In this document: in pieces, positions 1-9,462 of the stretch
Position numbering within the stretch: position 1 is the stretch's first letter
Layout: the number at the start of each line of letters is the position of its first letter
DNA from: Methylobacillus glycogenes JCM 2850
GTDB taxonomy: Bacteria > Pseudomonadota > Gammaproteobacteria > Burkholderiales > Methylophilaceae
Assembly: GCF_000617925.1 (NCBI RefSeq)
Contig: NZ_BAMT01000013.1
Location: 26,154 to 90,153, forward strand
Length of the DNA: 64,000 nucleotides
Direction: 5' to 3'
Position numbers and translations under genes: made by a program
Notes under the pieces: model-generated
Database searches by the model: none
What the model was told of the DNA's origin: nothing
What the model saw: the letters and a program-made list of their open reading frames with translations, nothing else

Positions 1-84
1 TTTTTCCTCTAAACAAGTCTGCAAACAGCTCGAAACTGATTCAACGACCGCTGTAACACATAGCCTGAGTAGGCCATCAAATTA

Positions 85-114
85 GTGACATGATTTACTG
101 TACGAATGTACAAT
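85..114 (+). promoter_or_regulatory. Candidate sigma-70 promoter of the radical SAM repair gene
   Basis: GTGACA (85-90) and TACAAT (109-114) are separated by 18 bases and each differs by one base from the -35 and -10 consensus. The -10 ends 5 bases before the ATG at 120 and no ribosome binding site is visible, so the transcript may start at or next to the start codon and be leaderless. The leaderless reading is inference. Confidence 0.45.
97..114. promoter_or_regulatory. LexA-like operator (SOS box)
   Basis: ACTGTACGAATGTACAAT contains CTGT-N8-ACAA, one base from the proteobacterial LexA consensus CTGT-N8-ACAG, with a near-palindromic TGTAC/GTACA core. It covers the -10 element and lies just before a DNA-repair-type gene. 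This is where a repressor would block transcription. Confidence 0.5.
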
Positions 115-119
115 AAATC

Positions 120-1359
120 ATGCTCCTCAAAACCAAACTCGAAATCCTTGCCGACGCTGCCAAATATGATGCCTCCTGCGCATCCAGCGGCACCGAGCGG
201 CGTAACTCCAGCGATGGCGCAGGCATAGGCTCTACCGAAGGCATGGGTATCTGCCATAGCTATGCGCCAGATGGCCGCTGCATCTCTCTGCTCAAGATCC
301 TGCTCACCAATTTCTGCCTCTATGAGTGCGTCTATTGCGTTAACCGAGCCAGCAGCAACGTCAAGCGTGCACGCTTTAGCGTCGATGAGGTAGTAAAGCT
401 GACCTTGAGCTTTTATCAGCGCAACTATATCGAAGGTCTGTTTCTCAGTTCAGGCATTATCCAAAACCCGGATTACACCATGGAGCAAGTGGTGGAGGTT
501 GCCCGTGTATTACGGGAGGAGCATGATTTTCGTGGCTATATCCATCTCAAAACCATTCCTGATGCCAGCGATGAACTACTCGCCAAGGCAGGCTTATATG
601 CCGATAGCTGAGCATCAATGTAGAGCTACCTACCAGCCAGCCTGAAACAGCTAGCCCCGGAGAAAGATGGTCAGCGCATTGCCATTTCCATGGACAGGCT
701 GCGCAGCCGCATTGAAGCGGCCAAAGACCGTAGTCATGGCGGCAAGCGGCCTGCGAGGTTTTCACCTGGTGGTCAGAGCACGCAGATGATCATAGGTGCG
801 GATAATAGCGATGACAGAACCATACTGGCGGCCAGCAGTAGCCTGTATCAAGGTTACCGCCTGCGCCGGGTTTATTACTCAGCCTTTAGCCCTATCCCCG
901 ATAGCAGCCAGGCCTTGCCATTGAAAGCGCCGCCGCTGGTACGCGAGCATAGGCTTTACCAAGCCGATTGGCTGCTGCGCTTTTATGGCTATCAAGCTGA
1001 AGAAATCACTGCCCATAACAGCATGCTCGATTTGGAGCTGGATCCTAAAACTGCCTGGGCCGTGGCCAACCGCCAGCGTTTTCCGGTGGATATCAACCGT
1101 GCCGAGCGTGAAATGCTGTTGCGCGTGCCTGGCATGGGGCCTGCCAGTGTGCTGAAAATACTGAAAGCCAGACGCTGGCGCCGTATTCGCCTTGATGACC
1201 TGGCGCGTATGCGTTTGCCTATCAAGCGCATGTTGCCTTTTATCCTGGTGGCTGATCATCAGCGGGGCCATGTTGGAAGCTACGGATTTGCGCATGCAAT
1301 TATTGGCAAGCCCGCAGCAGCAACTGGACTTGTTTGCTCAAGGCGGGGGGATGTCATGA
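120..1359 (+). CDS. Putative DNA modification/repair radical SAM protein (frame-disrupted)
   Basis: This belongs to the radical SAM family found next to uracil-DNA-glycosylase-type proteins, about 413 residues when frames are joined. Cysteines 66, 70 and 73 (FCLYECVYC) form the CX3CX2C site for the 4Fe-4S cluster. Near the C-terminus VPGMGPASVLKIL is a helix-hairpin-helix DNA-binding motif. The biochemical reaction of the family is not established. The frame breaks near 606-608, returns near 631-641 and breaks again near 1262-1269. Reading across these points restores a family-like sequence ending ...LDLFAQGG, so sequence error is more likely than decay. The stop overlaps the next gene's ATG (ATGA), indicating co-transcription. 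SOS control is suggested by the upstream LexA-like box. Confidence 0.75.
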
Positions 1360-2237
1360 AAATCCTGCAACTTGCCCATGAGACCGATTTCGAGGGTTGG
1401 CGCCAGGCCGCGCGTGAGCTGTTACTGGCGGGTGTGCACCCTGACGACACCTTATGGCAAGTGGGGCAGCAGGCCAGCCTGTTGGCTGCTTGTGGCCAAG
1501 GCAGTTTGTTGGAGCAGCACAGCTTGCCGACGCAGGAAGCAGCAGCGATCACCCCAACGCCAGCACAGGAAATTCGCGTACCAGCGCAATTTATCAGCCT
1601 GTGCCGCAGCGTCATTATGCATCACGATGCGCAACGCTTTGGCCGTATGTACCGCATGCTCTGGCGCTTGCAGCACGAACCTGGCCTGCTGAGGATAGCC
1701 TTTGATCAGGAGGTGATCAAGTTGATGCATATGGAGAGAGCGGTGCGCCGCGATATGCATAAGATGAAGGCTTTTGTGCGCTTTCGTGAGGTGGAGGATA
1801 GCGGCTACTTTGTCGCTTGGTTTGAGCCTGAGCATTATATTGTCGATGCCAGTGCCAAGTTTTTCTATGAGCGTTTCAGCCGTATGCGCTGGACCATCAT
1901 GACGCCATATAAAACCCTGCACTGGGATGGTGAGGCACTGGCCAGTGCTGCGGGGGGCAGCAAAAGCGGTTTGCCAGCGGCGGATGCGGCCGAGAGTCTA
2001 TGGTTGAGCTATTACCAGCATATCTTCAACCCGGCGCGGCTCAAGGTGAAAGCCATGCAGGCGGAAATGCCCAAGCGCTATTGGCGCAACCTGCCTGAAG
2101 CAGTAGTGATTAGTGAATTGATAGGGGCGGCCAGCCAGCGCACCGCAGAGATGGTGGCCAAAGCGCCGGAAGCGCCAAGGCGCAAATTGATACCCTATAA
2201 GAGATCAGGTGACGATCTAAAGCCAGGGGGTGATTAG
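1356..2237 (+). CDS. DUF4130 / TIGR03915-type DNA metabolism protein, without UDG domain
   Basis: This 293-residue protein starts MKILQLAHETDFEGWRQAAR and carries the segment (MERAVRRDMHKMKAFVRFREVE, about residues 125-147) typical of the DUF4130 family that always partners the radical SAM protein upstream. In many proteobacteria this domain is fused to a uracil-DNA-glycosylase-like domain of about 200 residues. Here it ends after the linker-like RRKLIPYKRSGD, so the glycosylase part is missing or encoded elsewhere. It overlaps the radical SAM stop by four bases and its own stop overlaps the convergent VOC gene. A role in DNA repair is inferred from family context only. Confidence 0.75.
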   Translation: MKILQLAHETDFEGWRQAARELLLAGVHPDDTLWQVGQQASLLAACGQGSLLEQHSLPTQEAAAITPTPAQEIRVPAQFISLCRSVIMHHDAQRFGRMYRMLWRLQHEPGLLRIAFDQEVIKLMHMERAVRRDMHKMKAFVRFREVEDSGYFVAWFEPEHYIVDASAKFFYERFSRMRWTIMTPYKTLHWDGEALASAAGGSKSGLPAADAAESLWLSYYQHIFNPARLKVKAMQAEMPKRYWRNLPEAVVISELIGAASQRTAEMVAKAPEAPRRKLIPYKRSGDDLKPGGD

Positions 2238-2596
2238 ATATTCTGACCTATGCGCCAGAGCACGCCGCTGGGGTCGCTGAAGACAAAATCGCGCATACGC
2301 CATTCCTGATCTACCAGCGGCGATATCTTGCTGCCATAGTTTTCTGTGATGCCGGATTGCGTGATTTTCTCGTGCCAGGCCGCTACGTCTTCCACCTGCA
2401 GATGCATCATGAAGTTCTCGGCGTATTCCTTAACGTAGAAATCCTGCAGCAGAAAAGCACAATGCTCCACACAGAAGTAGGCTACGCCGCCGCCCTCTGA
2501 GCGTTTCTCAAAGCCTATATCCTGATAAAAGCGTTGTGACAGGGCGAAATCCTTGGCCGGGACAAAGGTTTTGATTTCCACGGTTTTCAGGCTCAT
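2234..2596 (-). CDS. VOC superfamily (glyoxalase/bleomycin-resistance-like) protein
   Basis: The 120-residue protein has the paired beta-alpha-beta-beta-beta layout of a single VOC domain: KTFVPAKDFALSQRFYQDIGF at the start, then HCAFLLQDFYVKEYAENFMMHLQVEDV, and DPSGVLWRIGQNI at the end. VOC proteins bind a divalent metal and act as isomerases, dioxygenases or drug-binding proteins, and the substrate cannot be read here. It is the last gene of the minus-strand run after hmuV, 35 bases downstream, so it may be transcribed with the haem genes. It overlaps the plus-strand DUF4130 gene tail to tail by 4 bases. Confidence 0.8.
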   Translation of the reverse strand: MSLKTVEIKTFVPAKDFALSQRFYQDIGFEKRSEGGGVAYFCVEHCAFLLQDFYVKEYAENFMMHLQVEDVAAWHEKITQSGITENYGSKISPLVDQEWRMRDFVFSDPSGVLWRIGQNI

Positions 2597-2631
2597 ACAA
2601 GCTCCGCTGGTGAGTGGTTTGAATTCAAGGC

Positions 2632-3419
2632 TTAGTGTTGCCGACGCGCCGCAATCATGGGCGTGCCGCCATCGGGGTGGCTGAGCAGTATACAGGGCAA
2701 ATCAAAACAGGCTTCCACCGCTGTAGGGGTCATGATGCTGGCAACATCACCCAAAGCCTGCAAGCGGCCATCGCGCATCAGCGCTATCCGGTCTGCATAT
2801 TGCGCGGCCAGGTTAAGGTCATGCACGATGGCGATGACTGCCACATCACCCTTATTGGCCCAGCGCCGTGCGATCTCCAGGATGCGATGCTGCTGGCGTG
2901 GGTCCAGCGCTGCGGTGGGTTCATCCAGCAATAACAGGCGCGGGCCTGCACTGGCTTCCCAGATCTGCGCCAGCACTCTGGCCATTTGTATCCTGGCTTG
3001 TTCACCACCAGAAAGCGTGGTGTAGATTTGTTCTGCCAGATGGCCGGCATCGACCTCTTGCAGGGCAGCCAGGGCAATCTGGATATCCTGCGGTCTGCTG
3101 GCGCCCTGATGATGAGGATGACGGCCCAGCAGGATAATTTCTAGCGCCGAATAGTCGAAACCGACCTCGGCACGCTGCTGCATCAGGCGCGTTGACGCGC
3201 CAGTTTGAGCAGCGGCCACTCAGCCAAGGAGTGACCATGCCAGCGTACATCACCCGTACTGGGCTTGAGCTCACCGGAGATCAAGCGCATCAGCGAGCTT
3301 TTGCCTGCGCCATTGGGCCCGCACACCGCGAGTAATTCGCCAGGCGCAACATTGAGGCTGACATCCTGCAACAAGGTCTTATGCGATAGATTCAAGCCCG
3401 CGTTGATGACTTCTAGCAT
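2632..3419 (-). CDS. hmuV: Haem ABC importer ATP-binding protein HmuV (one frame break)
   Basis: This is the cytoplasmic ATPase of a haem importer, about 262 residues when joined. The N-terminal part has Walker A GPNGAGKSS. The C-terminal part has the signature LSGGEQARIQMARVLAQ, Walker B LLLLDEPTAALD and the switch histidine in AIVHDLNLAAQYADR. The frame breaks near 3185-3189, where restoring one C gives ...RQRALMQQRAEVGFDYS, the continuous family sequence. It follows hmuU by 8 bases and completes the hmuSTUV set. The insertion LAQIWEASAGPRLLLL before Walker B is common in HmuV proteins. Confidence 0.85.
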
Positions 3420-3427
3420 GGCAACTC

Positions 3428-4528
3428 CTATAAGCCTATCTTGCGGCGCATATGGAACAGCAACAGCAGGAAGAAAGGCACACCCAACAAGGCAGTGATA
3501 ATGCCAACCGGAATTTCGGTAGGGGCGGCGATGGTGCGCGACAACAAATCAGACAACAGCACCAGGATGGCGCCGACCAGCGCCGAGGCTGGCATGACGA
3601 TACGTTGATCCGGACCTATGGCCAGCCTGACCAGATGCGGGGCGACCAGGCCGATAAAACCTATGATGCCAGTCACTGACACCACCGAGCCTACGGCCAG
3701 GGCAATGGCGGTGATGGTGACTTGGTTGAGCCTGCGCACTGAAACCCCCAGCAGGCTTGCTTGCACTTCGCCCAGCGCAAGGGTGTTGAGCGCACTGGCT
3801 TGTTTCAGCAAAACCAGCGCTGCGCCGCCGCTCAAGCACGCCACCATGGCGACCATGGGCCAGGTGGCGGCTCCCAGGCTGCCTAGCGACCAGAAGTTGA
3901 GCGAGCGCATCTGCAGATCATTGGCAATAAAGGTCATGAGGCCGATCAAGGCCCCGCATAAGGAGCTGATGGCGATGCCAGTCAGCAGCATCAGGGCAAT
4001 GGATGTGCGGCCCTGGCGCGTGGAAATGCTGAAGATCAATATCGTGGCGGCCAAACTACCTGCAAAGGCAAAGATAGGCAGAGCGAATTCACCGATATAG
4101 CCCTGTAGCGCCGTCATCCAGCTACCGCCGAGTACGATGGCATAGGCGGCAAACAAGGCGGCACCACCAGAGACCCCCACCAGGCTGGGTTCTGCCAGAG
4201 GATTGCGCAGCAAGGCCTGCATGGTGGCACCAGACACCGCCAGTGCCATGCCAGCCAACACCCCCAGCGCCAGCCGCGGCAGGCGGATATTCCATAACAC
4301 CATGGCCTGTTGCATTTGCTCTTGCGGAATAGCAAGCCAGGCATCAGTGTGCGGCGGACTGAGCAGCAGCTTTAATACATCCAGGGGTGCAATCGCGACT
4401 GCGCCTATGCCAGCGGCCAGCACCACAATGATCAGCAGCACCAGGCTCAGGCCCAGCAAAATTCGGCCACGCAGTTGCAGGCTGCGTACTTTGGGTTGCG
4501 CCAGGGGCATAGGGGTAGCCAAACTCAT
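3428..4528 (-). CDS. hmuU: Haem ABC importer permease HmuU (FecCD family)
   Basis: This intact 366-residue FecCD-family permease has roughly ten hydrophobic segments. Family landmarks are RLPRLALGVLAGMALAVSGA, NPLAEPSLVGVSGGAALFA and, towards the end, GIIGFIGLVAPHLVRLAIGPDQR, which contains the coupling helix contacting the ATPase. The dimer would move haem (or less likely another iron chelate) from the periplasmic protein into the cytoplasm. It sits between hmuT and hmuV in the conserved order. Haem rather than siderophore specificity is inferred from the adjacent hmuS and receptor. Confidence 0.9.
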   Translation of the reverse strand: MSLATPMPLAQPKVRSLQLRGRILLGLSLVLLIIVVLAAGIGAVAIAPLDVLKLLLSPPHTDAWLAIPQEQMQQAMVLWNIRLPRLALGVLAGMALAVSGATMQALLRNPLAEPSLVGVSGGAALFAAYAIVLGGSWMTALQGYIGEFALPIFAFAGSLAATILIFSISTRQGRTSIALMLLTGIAISSLCGALIGLMTFIANDLQMRSLNFWSLGSLGAATWPMVAMVACLSGGAALVLLKQASALNTLALGEVQASLLGVSVRRLNQVTITAIALAVGSVVSVTGIIGFIGLVAPHLVRLAIGPDQRIVMPASALVGAILVLLSDLLSRTIAAPTEIPVGIITALLGVPFFLLLLFHMRRKIGL

Positions 4529-4554
4529 ATCGCCAAGTTCATATTAAAAGCTCA

Positions 4555-5390
4555 TTACTTGCGTATCGCCTGACCCAGCTCAAGCATGGCGCCAGGCAGG
4601 CGCGGGGTAAAGCCTATGATGTATTGGGTATCCATGCTGACTATGCGTCCTTGTTTGCCTGCGGGGGTCATGCCCAGGCCCGGCGTCTTGAGGAAGGCTT
4701 GCAGGCCGCCGCTGGCCTCCAGCCCTTCACGTGTGGTGATGATGACATCCGGCGCTGCTGCCACCAGGGCTTCTGCTGTCAATGGCCTATAGCCTTTGTA
4801 TAAACCCGCCATGACATTCTCGCCATGTACCAGCGTAATTACTGCCGCCGCAGCGGTTTCATCGCCTGCCGCTTGCGCGCCACGGCCAGAGTTGTTCATC
4901 ACAAACAACACACGTGGTTTGCCCTTGAGTTTATCCAGCTTGGCGGCTGCGTCTTTCCAGTCCTGCTCAAATTGCTTGGCCAATGGCTCGGTGCTGGCCG
5001 CATTGAGCTGCTTGCCTATGGTGCGGATATCTGCGGCAACCTGCTGTGGAGTATGGCTGGCTTCAGGCAGTTGCAAGACCTTGATCCCAGCATTGCGCAC
5101 CTGCTCAATTACATTGCGTGGGCCAGCACCGGCTTCGGCCACGATCAGCGTCGCACCAGTAGAAACCAGGCCTTCAGCAGACAAGGTACGCATATAACCA
5201 CTTTGGGCAGCTTGAACGCTGCCTCGGGGTAAACACTGGTGATGTCATTGGCAATCACTTCATCGCCTTTGCCCAGTGCAAAGACGATCTCGGTGACAGC
5301 GCCACCCACGGTCAGCAGTTTCTCAGCCGCAAGCGCAAGCTGGCTGCTGCCCATGAGGGCAAGCGCCAGCAGCAGGGTACGTGAGTTCAT
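4555..5390 (-). CDS. hmuT: Periplasmic haem-binding protein HmuT (one frame break)
   Basis: This is a class III periplasmic binding protein of about 278 residues. The start [21 protein letters not shown] is a signal peptide cleaved after ALA. The mature start [17 protein letters not shown] and later [24 protein letters not shown] are typical of the haemin-binding branch. The frame breaks near 5198-5201, where one extra G gives [15 protein letters not shown]. This YMRTLSAEG segment is characteristic of HmuT and carries the Tyr that commonly ligates haem. It lies 10 bases after hmuS and 26 bases before hmuU. Confidence 0.85.
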
Positions 5391-5399
5391 ACGCTCCCC

Positions 5400-6436
5400 T
5401 TAAGCTGGCAATTGCGCCACAATGGCACGCCAGGCTTCCAGCTCGGGTTTGCCCGGCTTACGTGCGCCAAAGAACTGCGCCATGATCTCGCCCTGGGCAT
5501 CAAACACTTCCAGCGAGGTGACAATGCCATCTTCGGTGGGCTTCTTCACTACCCAGGTTTCGGCAATCAAGTCAGTACGCAAATGCAGATTGAAGCCTTC
5601 ATCCAGCACATTGATCCAGGGGCCCATGGCTTTAACGTTTTGAATAGGCCCGGTGTGGATCTGGATATTGCCAGGGTTGCCAACGAAACACATGATGCTG
5701 GTGCCATCGGCGGCAGCCGCTTCCAGCATTTTGGTTGTTGCGGTGTTGTCTACCTTGTAGGCATGGTTTTCTGGTGCCAGACGCAAAGCCTGGGTACGTG
5801 CCAGGCCAAACTTGCGCAGCAAAATAAAGAAATCATGCGTGTCCTTCATTGCCAACCAGGCAGCCGCAAAGCCTGCGGCATCTACTTCGCTATCAGGCTT
5901 AACGGCAGGGGCGGGCTTGGCAGCCTCAACTTCCTGGCCTGGGGTCTGGTCTGCGCTGCGGTATTTTTCCACCAGGGTATGCCAGCCTTCTACATTGCTG
6001 AAATCCTTGAGGTGTATCTTGTGAATGGCAGTGCCAGTGGCGTCATAGAACTGCAGGCTGCGTTGCGTGCCTTTCTCGGATTCTTCACTGACGGCATAGC
6101 CATGCTTCCATTGCGAATAGAAAATGCGCAGGTCGATATCTGGCCCAACCACCAAGCCTACGTGGTCGTAGGAAATGTTCTCGTAAGTGCCTATCTTTTC
6201 ATGCACGGTGCTTTCGTTGCGGGTCAAGGCCATGACACGGCCCAGCAGGGGCACATCGGCAATGATCTCGTGGAACGGGCCTTGCAGGCGCACGGCTTCG
6301 TGGCCTATGGCATTGGCGATGGCCTGGCCTTCGCTGATCCCTATGGCCTGCGCGGCTTCACGGTTACGCAGTTTTTGTTCTTTTTTGGCGTGATGGAAAG
6401 CTGGTATTGCTGTTCTGTGGTCGCGAGCTGATTCAT
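5400..6436 (-). CDS. hmuS: Haemin-degrading factor HmuS/HemS (one frame break)
   Basis: This is a cytoplasmic haem-binding and degrading protein of the HemS/ChuS family, about 345 residues, made of two similar halves. The first half includes LQGPFHEIIADVPLLGRVMALTRNE and the second includes GPWINVLDEGFNLHLRTD. HmuS proteins accept imported haem and release iron. The start is ATG at 6436. The reading frame is lost in a run of six T (6381-6386), and one more base gives KEQKLRNREAAQAIGISEGQ, the conserved start of the family. It lies 43 bases after the receptor gene, consistent with one transcript. Confidence 0.85.
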
Positions 6437-6479
6437 GGTCACTCCTGATGGTCTAATTAACTAGATTAATGTGTACGTT

Positions 6480-8741
6480 TTAATACGTTAACTCTACAAA
6501 AAATTTGATATTGCGGCCCTGGGCAAATATTCCTAGCCCGCCCATGGCGCTGTCCAGCCTGTATTCTTCATTGCGTAGATTCTCCCCCACCACCCTGAAG
6601 GCCAGGTGCTTGCTGGGTTGCCAACGCAGATTGGCATTCCATATCTGGTAACCATCCTGGGTGCCGAAGACAAGCGGACTGCTGATCCCGCCACCACCGA
6701 TGATGACATTGCGATCCCAGACTTTACGATAGGTCAGGTTTACCTCAACTTGCTCACTCAATTGGGTGCCAAAATTGAGGTTAAGTGCATTACCGGGAAC
6801 GGTATACAGCGGCACGAAACTCGAGCCATCAAATAACTTGCCCGAGGTGCGCGAATAAGCGCTCCTGAGGTAAAAGGCTTTATATTGCAGGAAAGTTTCG
6901 AATTCCACGCCATTACGCTTTTCATAACCGTCCTGGGTGATGCTGCCATCAGCGTTTTCACGCAATGAAAGCAAAAGATTCTCGGTGTCGATATGAAAAA
7001 GGTTGAGCTTGCCCGAGAGGAAAGTACCAGTATTCCACAGATTGGGATTCAGGTAGCTAACCCCGATTTCGGCTGAGGCAGAGGTTTGCGGTTTGTATAA
7101 ATCTCCGCATATGCCCGAGGCTTGGCCATTCACCATGGTAATTCCGGGAATGTTTACTGATGTTCGCAAGCACCTGCTGAATGGGCCTTGAGTAAAGTAT
7201 TCGTCAATCAGTGGTGGCCGGAAACCCTGGCCGTAATTACTGTAGAGCGTCAGTTTTTCAGGGTTGTTTCTCGGTAATACTTCATATGCCAGCCCCAGGC
7301 TAAGGGAATCACGGGTGAACAATATCTTGTTGGCTTGTTTGTAAGGAGCAAGCAGGCCCAGGGTGCCGCCATCAGCTTCCACCAAATACTCATCAACACG
7401 ATAGCCAGGCATCATGCTGAATTGACCAAATTCGAAACGCGGTTGCACATAAAAGGCATGAAACGATTTGCTGCCAGGCGGAGCCGAGGCATTGAAGCCG
7501 TTGGGGTACAGTGCCGTCTGCATTACGTAAGTCTGGTTGTCGTAGAAGCGCTCAATGTCCCGCTTGTTTTCGTTGTACTGGTACCCAAACAGAGTAGAGA
7601 ACTTGAACCAAGGTCCATTAACAAAGTGGGAGGTGTTGGTGATATCCATTGACCTGGTTTTGTAGGTGTAATAGTCATTCAGGTTGCCATGACAGTTTCT
7701 GGTCAAGCTGGGGTTAGGCCTCCATATCAGGCCATCGCAATTCCTCTCTGGGCCGTTCAGGGAGGACATGCCTGGTGCCATGGTGTCTTGTAACTTGGTA
7801 TGACCGCCGCCAAAGGCAACCTTGAGATCAATAAACCGCGTGTCCGGACGAAAATAAATGGTCTCTGACCATGTCTGATCGTCGATGGCGCGCACGACAT
7901 TGCCGAAAGTGCCTGGCTGCCCTCCAGTGGCATCATAGGGTTGCAAACCCTTGTCGTCGAAGGACACCAGCGAGGTAACAAATTCCAGGCTGTCTGTTGG
8001 GAAAACGCTGAATTTCAACAGCTTCGAAACCGAGGCAACCGCAGAGCTTTCCAATATTGTGCCATTACCCAATTCCATGTCTTTTGATTGGCGATTCGAG
8101 TAGTTATAGAGAATATCCAGCCTGTCATCGGGTCGCCCATAGACCATGTAGGAGCGGGAATATTCATCGTTATTGTTGCCATAGCCAAACTTGACTTTGG
8201 CACCGTAACGCTGGCCTGGCTGCAGCAGGTCCGCCGCATTCTTGGTCGTGGCAATGATGGTGCCACCCAAAGAGCCTGAGCCACTGGAAATCTGCGGGCC
8301 GCGCTGTACTTCTATGCTTTTCAGTAGTTCAGGTTCAATGAAAGTGCCACCCATACGGTATTTCTCAAAACCCTTGGGCACGCCGTCGACCTTGACCATG
8401 ACATCTTCACTATCGGAATATCCACGAATACTAAAGGTCATGCCACTGGGGCGGGGGCCGCCACTGATGGAAACGCCTGGCACGGAACGCACAGCATCAA
8501 AAATGTTGCTGGGTTGCAATCGCTGTAGTTCCTGGCTGGAAATGGTGGTAATAGACTGCGTAGGATTGATGCCTGTTTCTTTTTCCCGATTCGCCTTGAC
8601 GCTGACTTCAGGCAGTGTGGTGCTGACAGGAGGCGTCTGGGCTGCTGCGGAGGGACTTTCCTCAGCAAGCACCGCTTCGCCATGTAGCGAGGTAGCGGTT
8701 ACATACAGTAGAACTAGGCTTATACGGGTGAAGAGATGCAT
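6480..8741 (-). CDS. hmuR: TonB-dependent haem receptor HmuR-like
   Basis: This 753-residue outer-membrane receptor has a signal peptide (to about residue 25), a plug (about residues 45-165, with RSVPGVSISGG and VDGVPKGFEKYRM) and a 22-strand barrel ending in KFFVELTY. GQGFRPPLIDEYF and NPNL match the FRAP/NPNL blocks of bacterial haem receptors. However, the stretch between them contains no histidine, whereas classical HemR-type receptors have the haem-ligating His there; two cysteines flank a loop instead. The haem assignment rests mainly on the adjacent hmuSTUV. Haem-carrying proteins or another metallo-compound as substrate remain possible. Confidence 0.8.
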   Translation of the reverse strand: MHLFTRISLVLLYVTATSLHGEAVLAEESPSAAAQTPPVSTTLPEVSVKANREKETGINPTQSITTISSQELQRLQPSNIFDAVRSVPGVSISGGPRPSGMTFSIRGYSDSEDVMVKVDGVPKGFEKYRMGGTFIEPELLKSIEVQRGPQISSGSGSLGGTIIATTKNAADLLQPGQRYGAKVKFGYGNNNDEYSRSYMVYGRPDDRLDILYNYSNRQSKDMELGNGTILESSAVASVSKLLKFSVFPTDSLEFVTSLVSFDDKGLQPYDATGGQPGTFGNVVRAIDDQTWSETIYFRPDTRFIDLKVAFGGGHTKLQDTMAPGMSSLNGPERNCDGLIWRPNPSLTRNCHGNLNDYYTYKTRSMDITNTSHFVNGPWFKFSTLFGYQYNENKRDIERFYDNQTYVMQTALYPNGFNASAPPGSKSFHAFYVQPRFEFGQFSMMPGYRVDEYLVEADGGTLGLLAPYKQANKILFTRDSLSLGLAYEVLPRNNPEKLTLYSNYGQGFRPPLIDEYFTQGPFSRCLRTSVNIPGITMVNGQASGICGDLYKPQTSASAEIGVSYLNPNLWNTGTFLSGKLNLFHIDTENLLLSLRENADGSITQDGYEKRNGVEFETFLQYKAFYLRSAYSRTSGKLFDGSSFVPLYTVPGNALNLNFGTQLSEQVEVNLTYRKVWDRNVIIGGGGISSPLVFGTQDGYQIWNANLRWQPSKHLAFRVVGENLRNEEYRLDSAMGGLGIFAQGRNIKFFVELTY

Positions 8742-8766
8742 TAATTTCAGAGGATTTCAGTAATAA

Positions 8767-8796
8767 AACGGATGGTCATACACAGAGCCATCCGTT
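8767..8796 (-). terminator. Hairpin terminator/attenuator between the PEP-CTERM gene and hmuR
   Basis: On the minus strand AACGGATGG and CCATCCGTT form a perfect 9-bp stem with a 12-base loop, followed by TTTATT. It begins 9 bases after the upstream gene's stop and ends before hmuR. It probably trims or terminates the abundant PEP-CTERM transcript with some read-through into hmuR. Confidence 0.6.
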
Positions 8797-8804
8797 GGAG
8801 GGGT

Positions 8805-9434
8805 TTAGGCAGTCTTGCCAGCGTTTTTACGTCGGCTAGCTGCACCCAGTACTCCCAGCCCCAGAGCGAGCATGGCATAGCTGCTTGGCTCAGGCACGGC
8901 GCTCACGACGGCAATTGCCAGCTGGTCTAGGCTTAAATGGCTTTCATTGGCCTTGAAATTGAAAACATAGATACCGGCAGAAGTGACATCACTCCACTTC
9001 CAATAGACTTCCTGCTCTGCGCCACGACCATTTGCAACATAGGTTTCCACCAGTGTGGCGGCAACACCATTAAGGGTTGCAGATGTGTTGAGCAGGGTGC
9101 CTGTGGTGGCAGCCCTGAGGTAGACATCGAAACTACCAGTGCTGGTGCCTAACAGGGTGGCAATGAAGTTACTGGTGCCAAGCGCGTTGTAAATATTCTT
9201 GGAACCTATCAGCGAGGCCAAGGTGCTGGTTTCAGTCAGCGTGGCACCTGCGCCAAACTCAGGCGTGGCGTTGTGAGTGGCGGAAGCGAAATTATCCCAG
9301 GCAGCATATTGCGCTACCAAGGATTCATTCCACGGTGTAGTGGAATCCCAAACGTTGCTGGTAGCAAATGCAGATGTGGCGAAACTACTGCCCACTGCGA
9401 ATACAATAGCAGCTAATTGCGTGTTTAAAGTCAT
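8805..9434 (-). CDS. PEP-CTERM sorting-domain protein (paralogue 1)
   Basis: This 209-residue exported protein has a signal peptide ending TSAFA and a C-terminal sorting signal: VPEPSSYAMLALGLG, then a hydrophobic helix and the basic end ASRRKNAGKTA. Exosortase would remove this signal during delivery to the cell surface or matrix. The middle domain has the block VWDSTTPWNESLVAQYAAWDNF and is rich in Ser, Thr and Ala. It has no catalytic motif that I recognise. The next gene upstream encodes a clear paralogue with the same blocks. Its place between a Fur box and the haem receptor suggests a role in haem or iron handling, but this is inference. Confidence 0.85.
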   Translation of the reverse strand: MTLNTQLAAIVFAVGSSFATSAFATSNVWDSTTPWNESLVAQYAAWDNFASATHNATPEFGAGATLTETSTLASLIGSKNIYNALGTSNFIATLLGTSTGSFDVYLRAATTGTLLNTSATLNGVAATLVETYVANGRGAEQEVYWKWSDVTSAGIYVFNFKANESHLSLDQLAIAVVSAVPEPSSYAMLALGLGVLGAASRRKNAGKTA

Positions 9435-9462
9435 GATGGTAATACCCCGATATAAGGAAGAG

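Noticed and set aside
5412..6431. 339-codon frame opposite hmuS
   Set aside because: It is the antisense shadow of a well-recognised gene; long opposite frames are common at this GC content.
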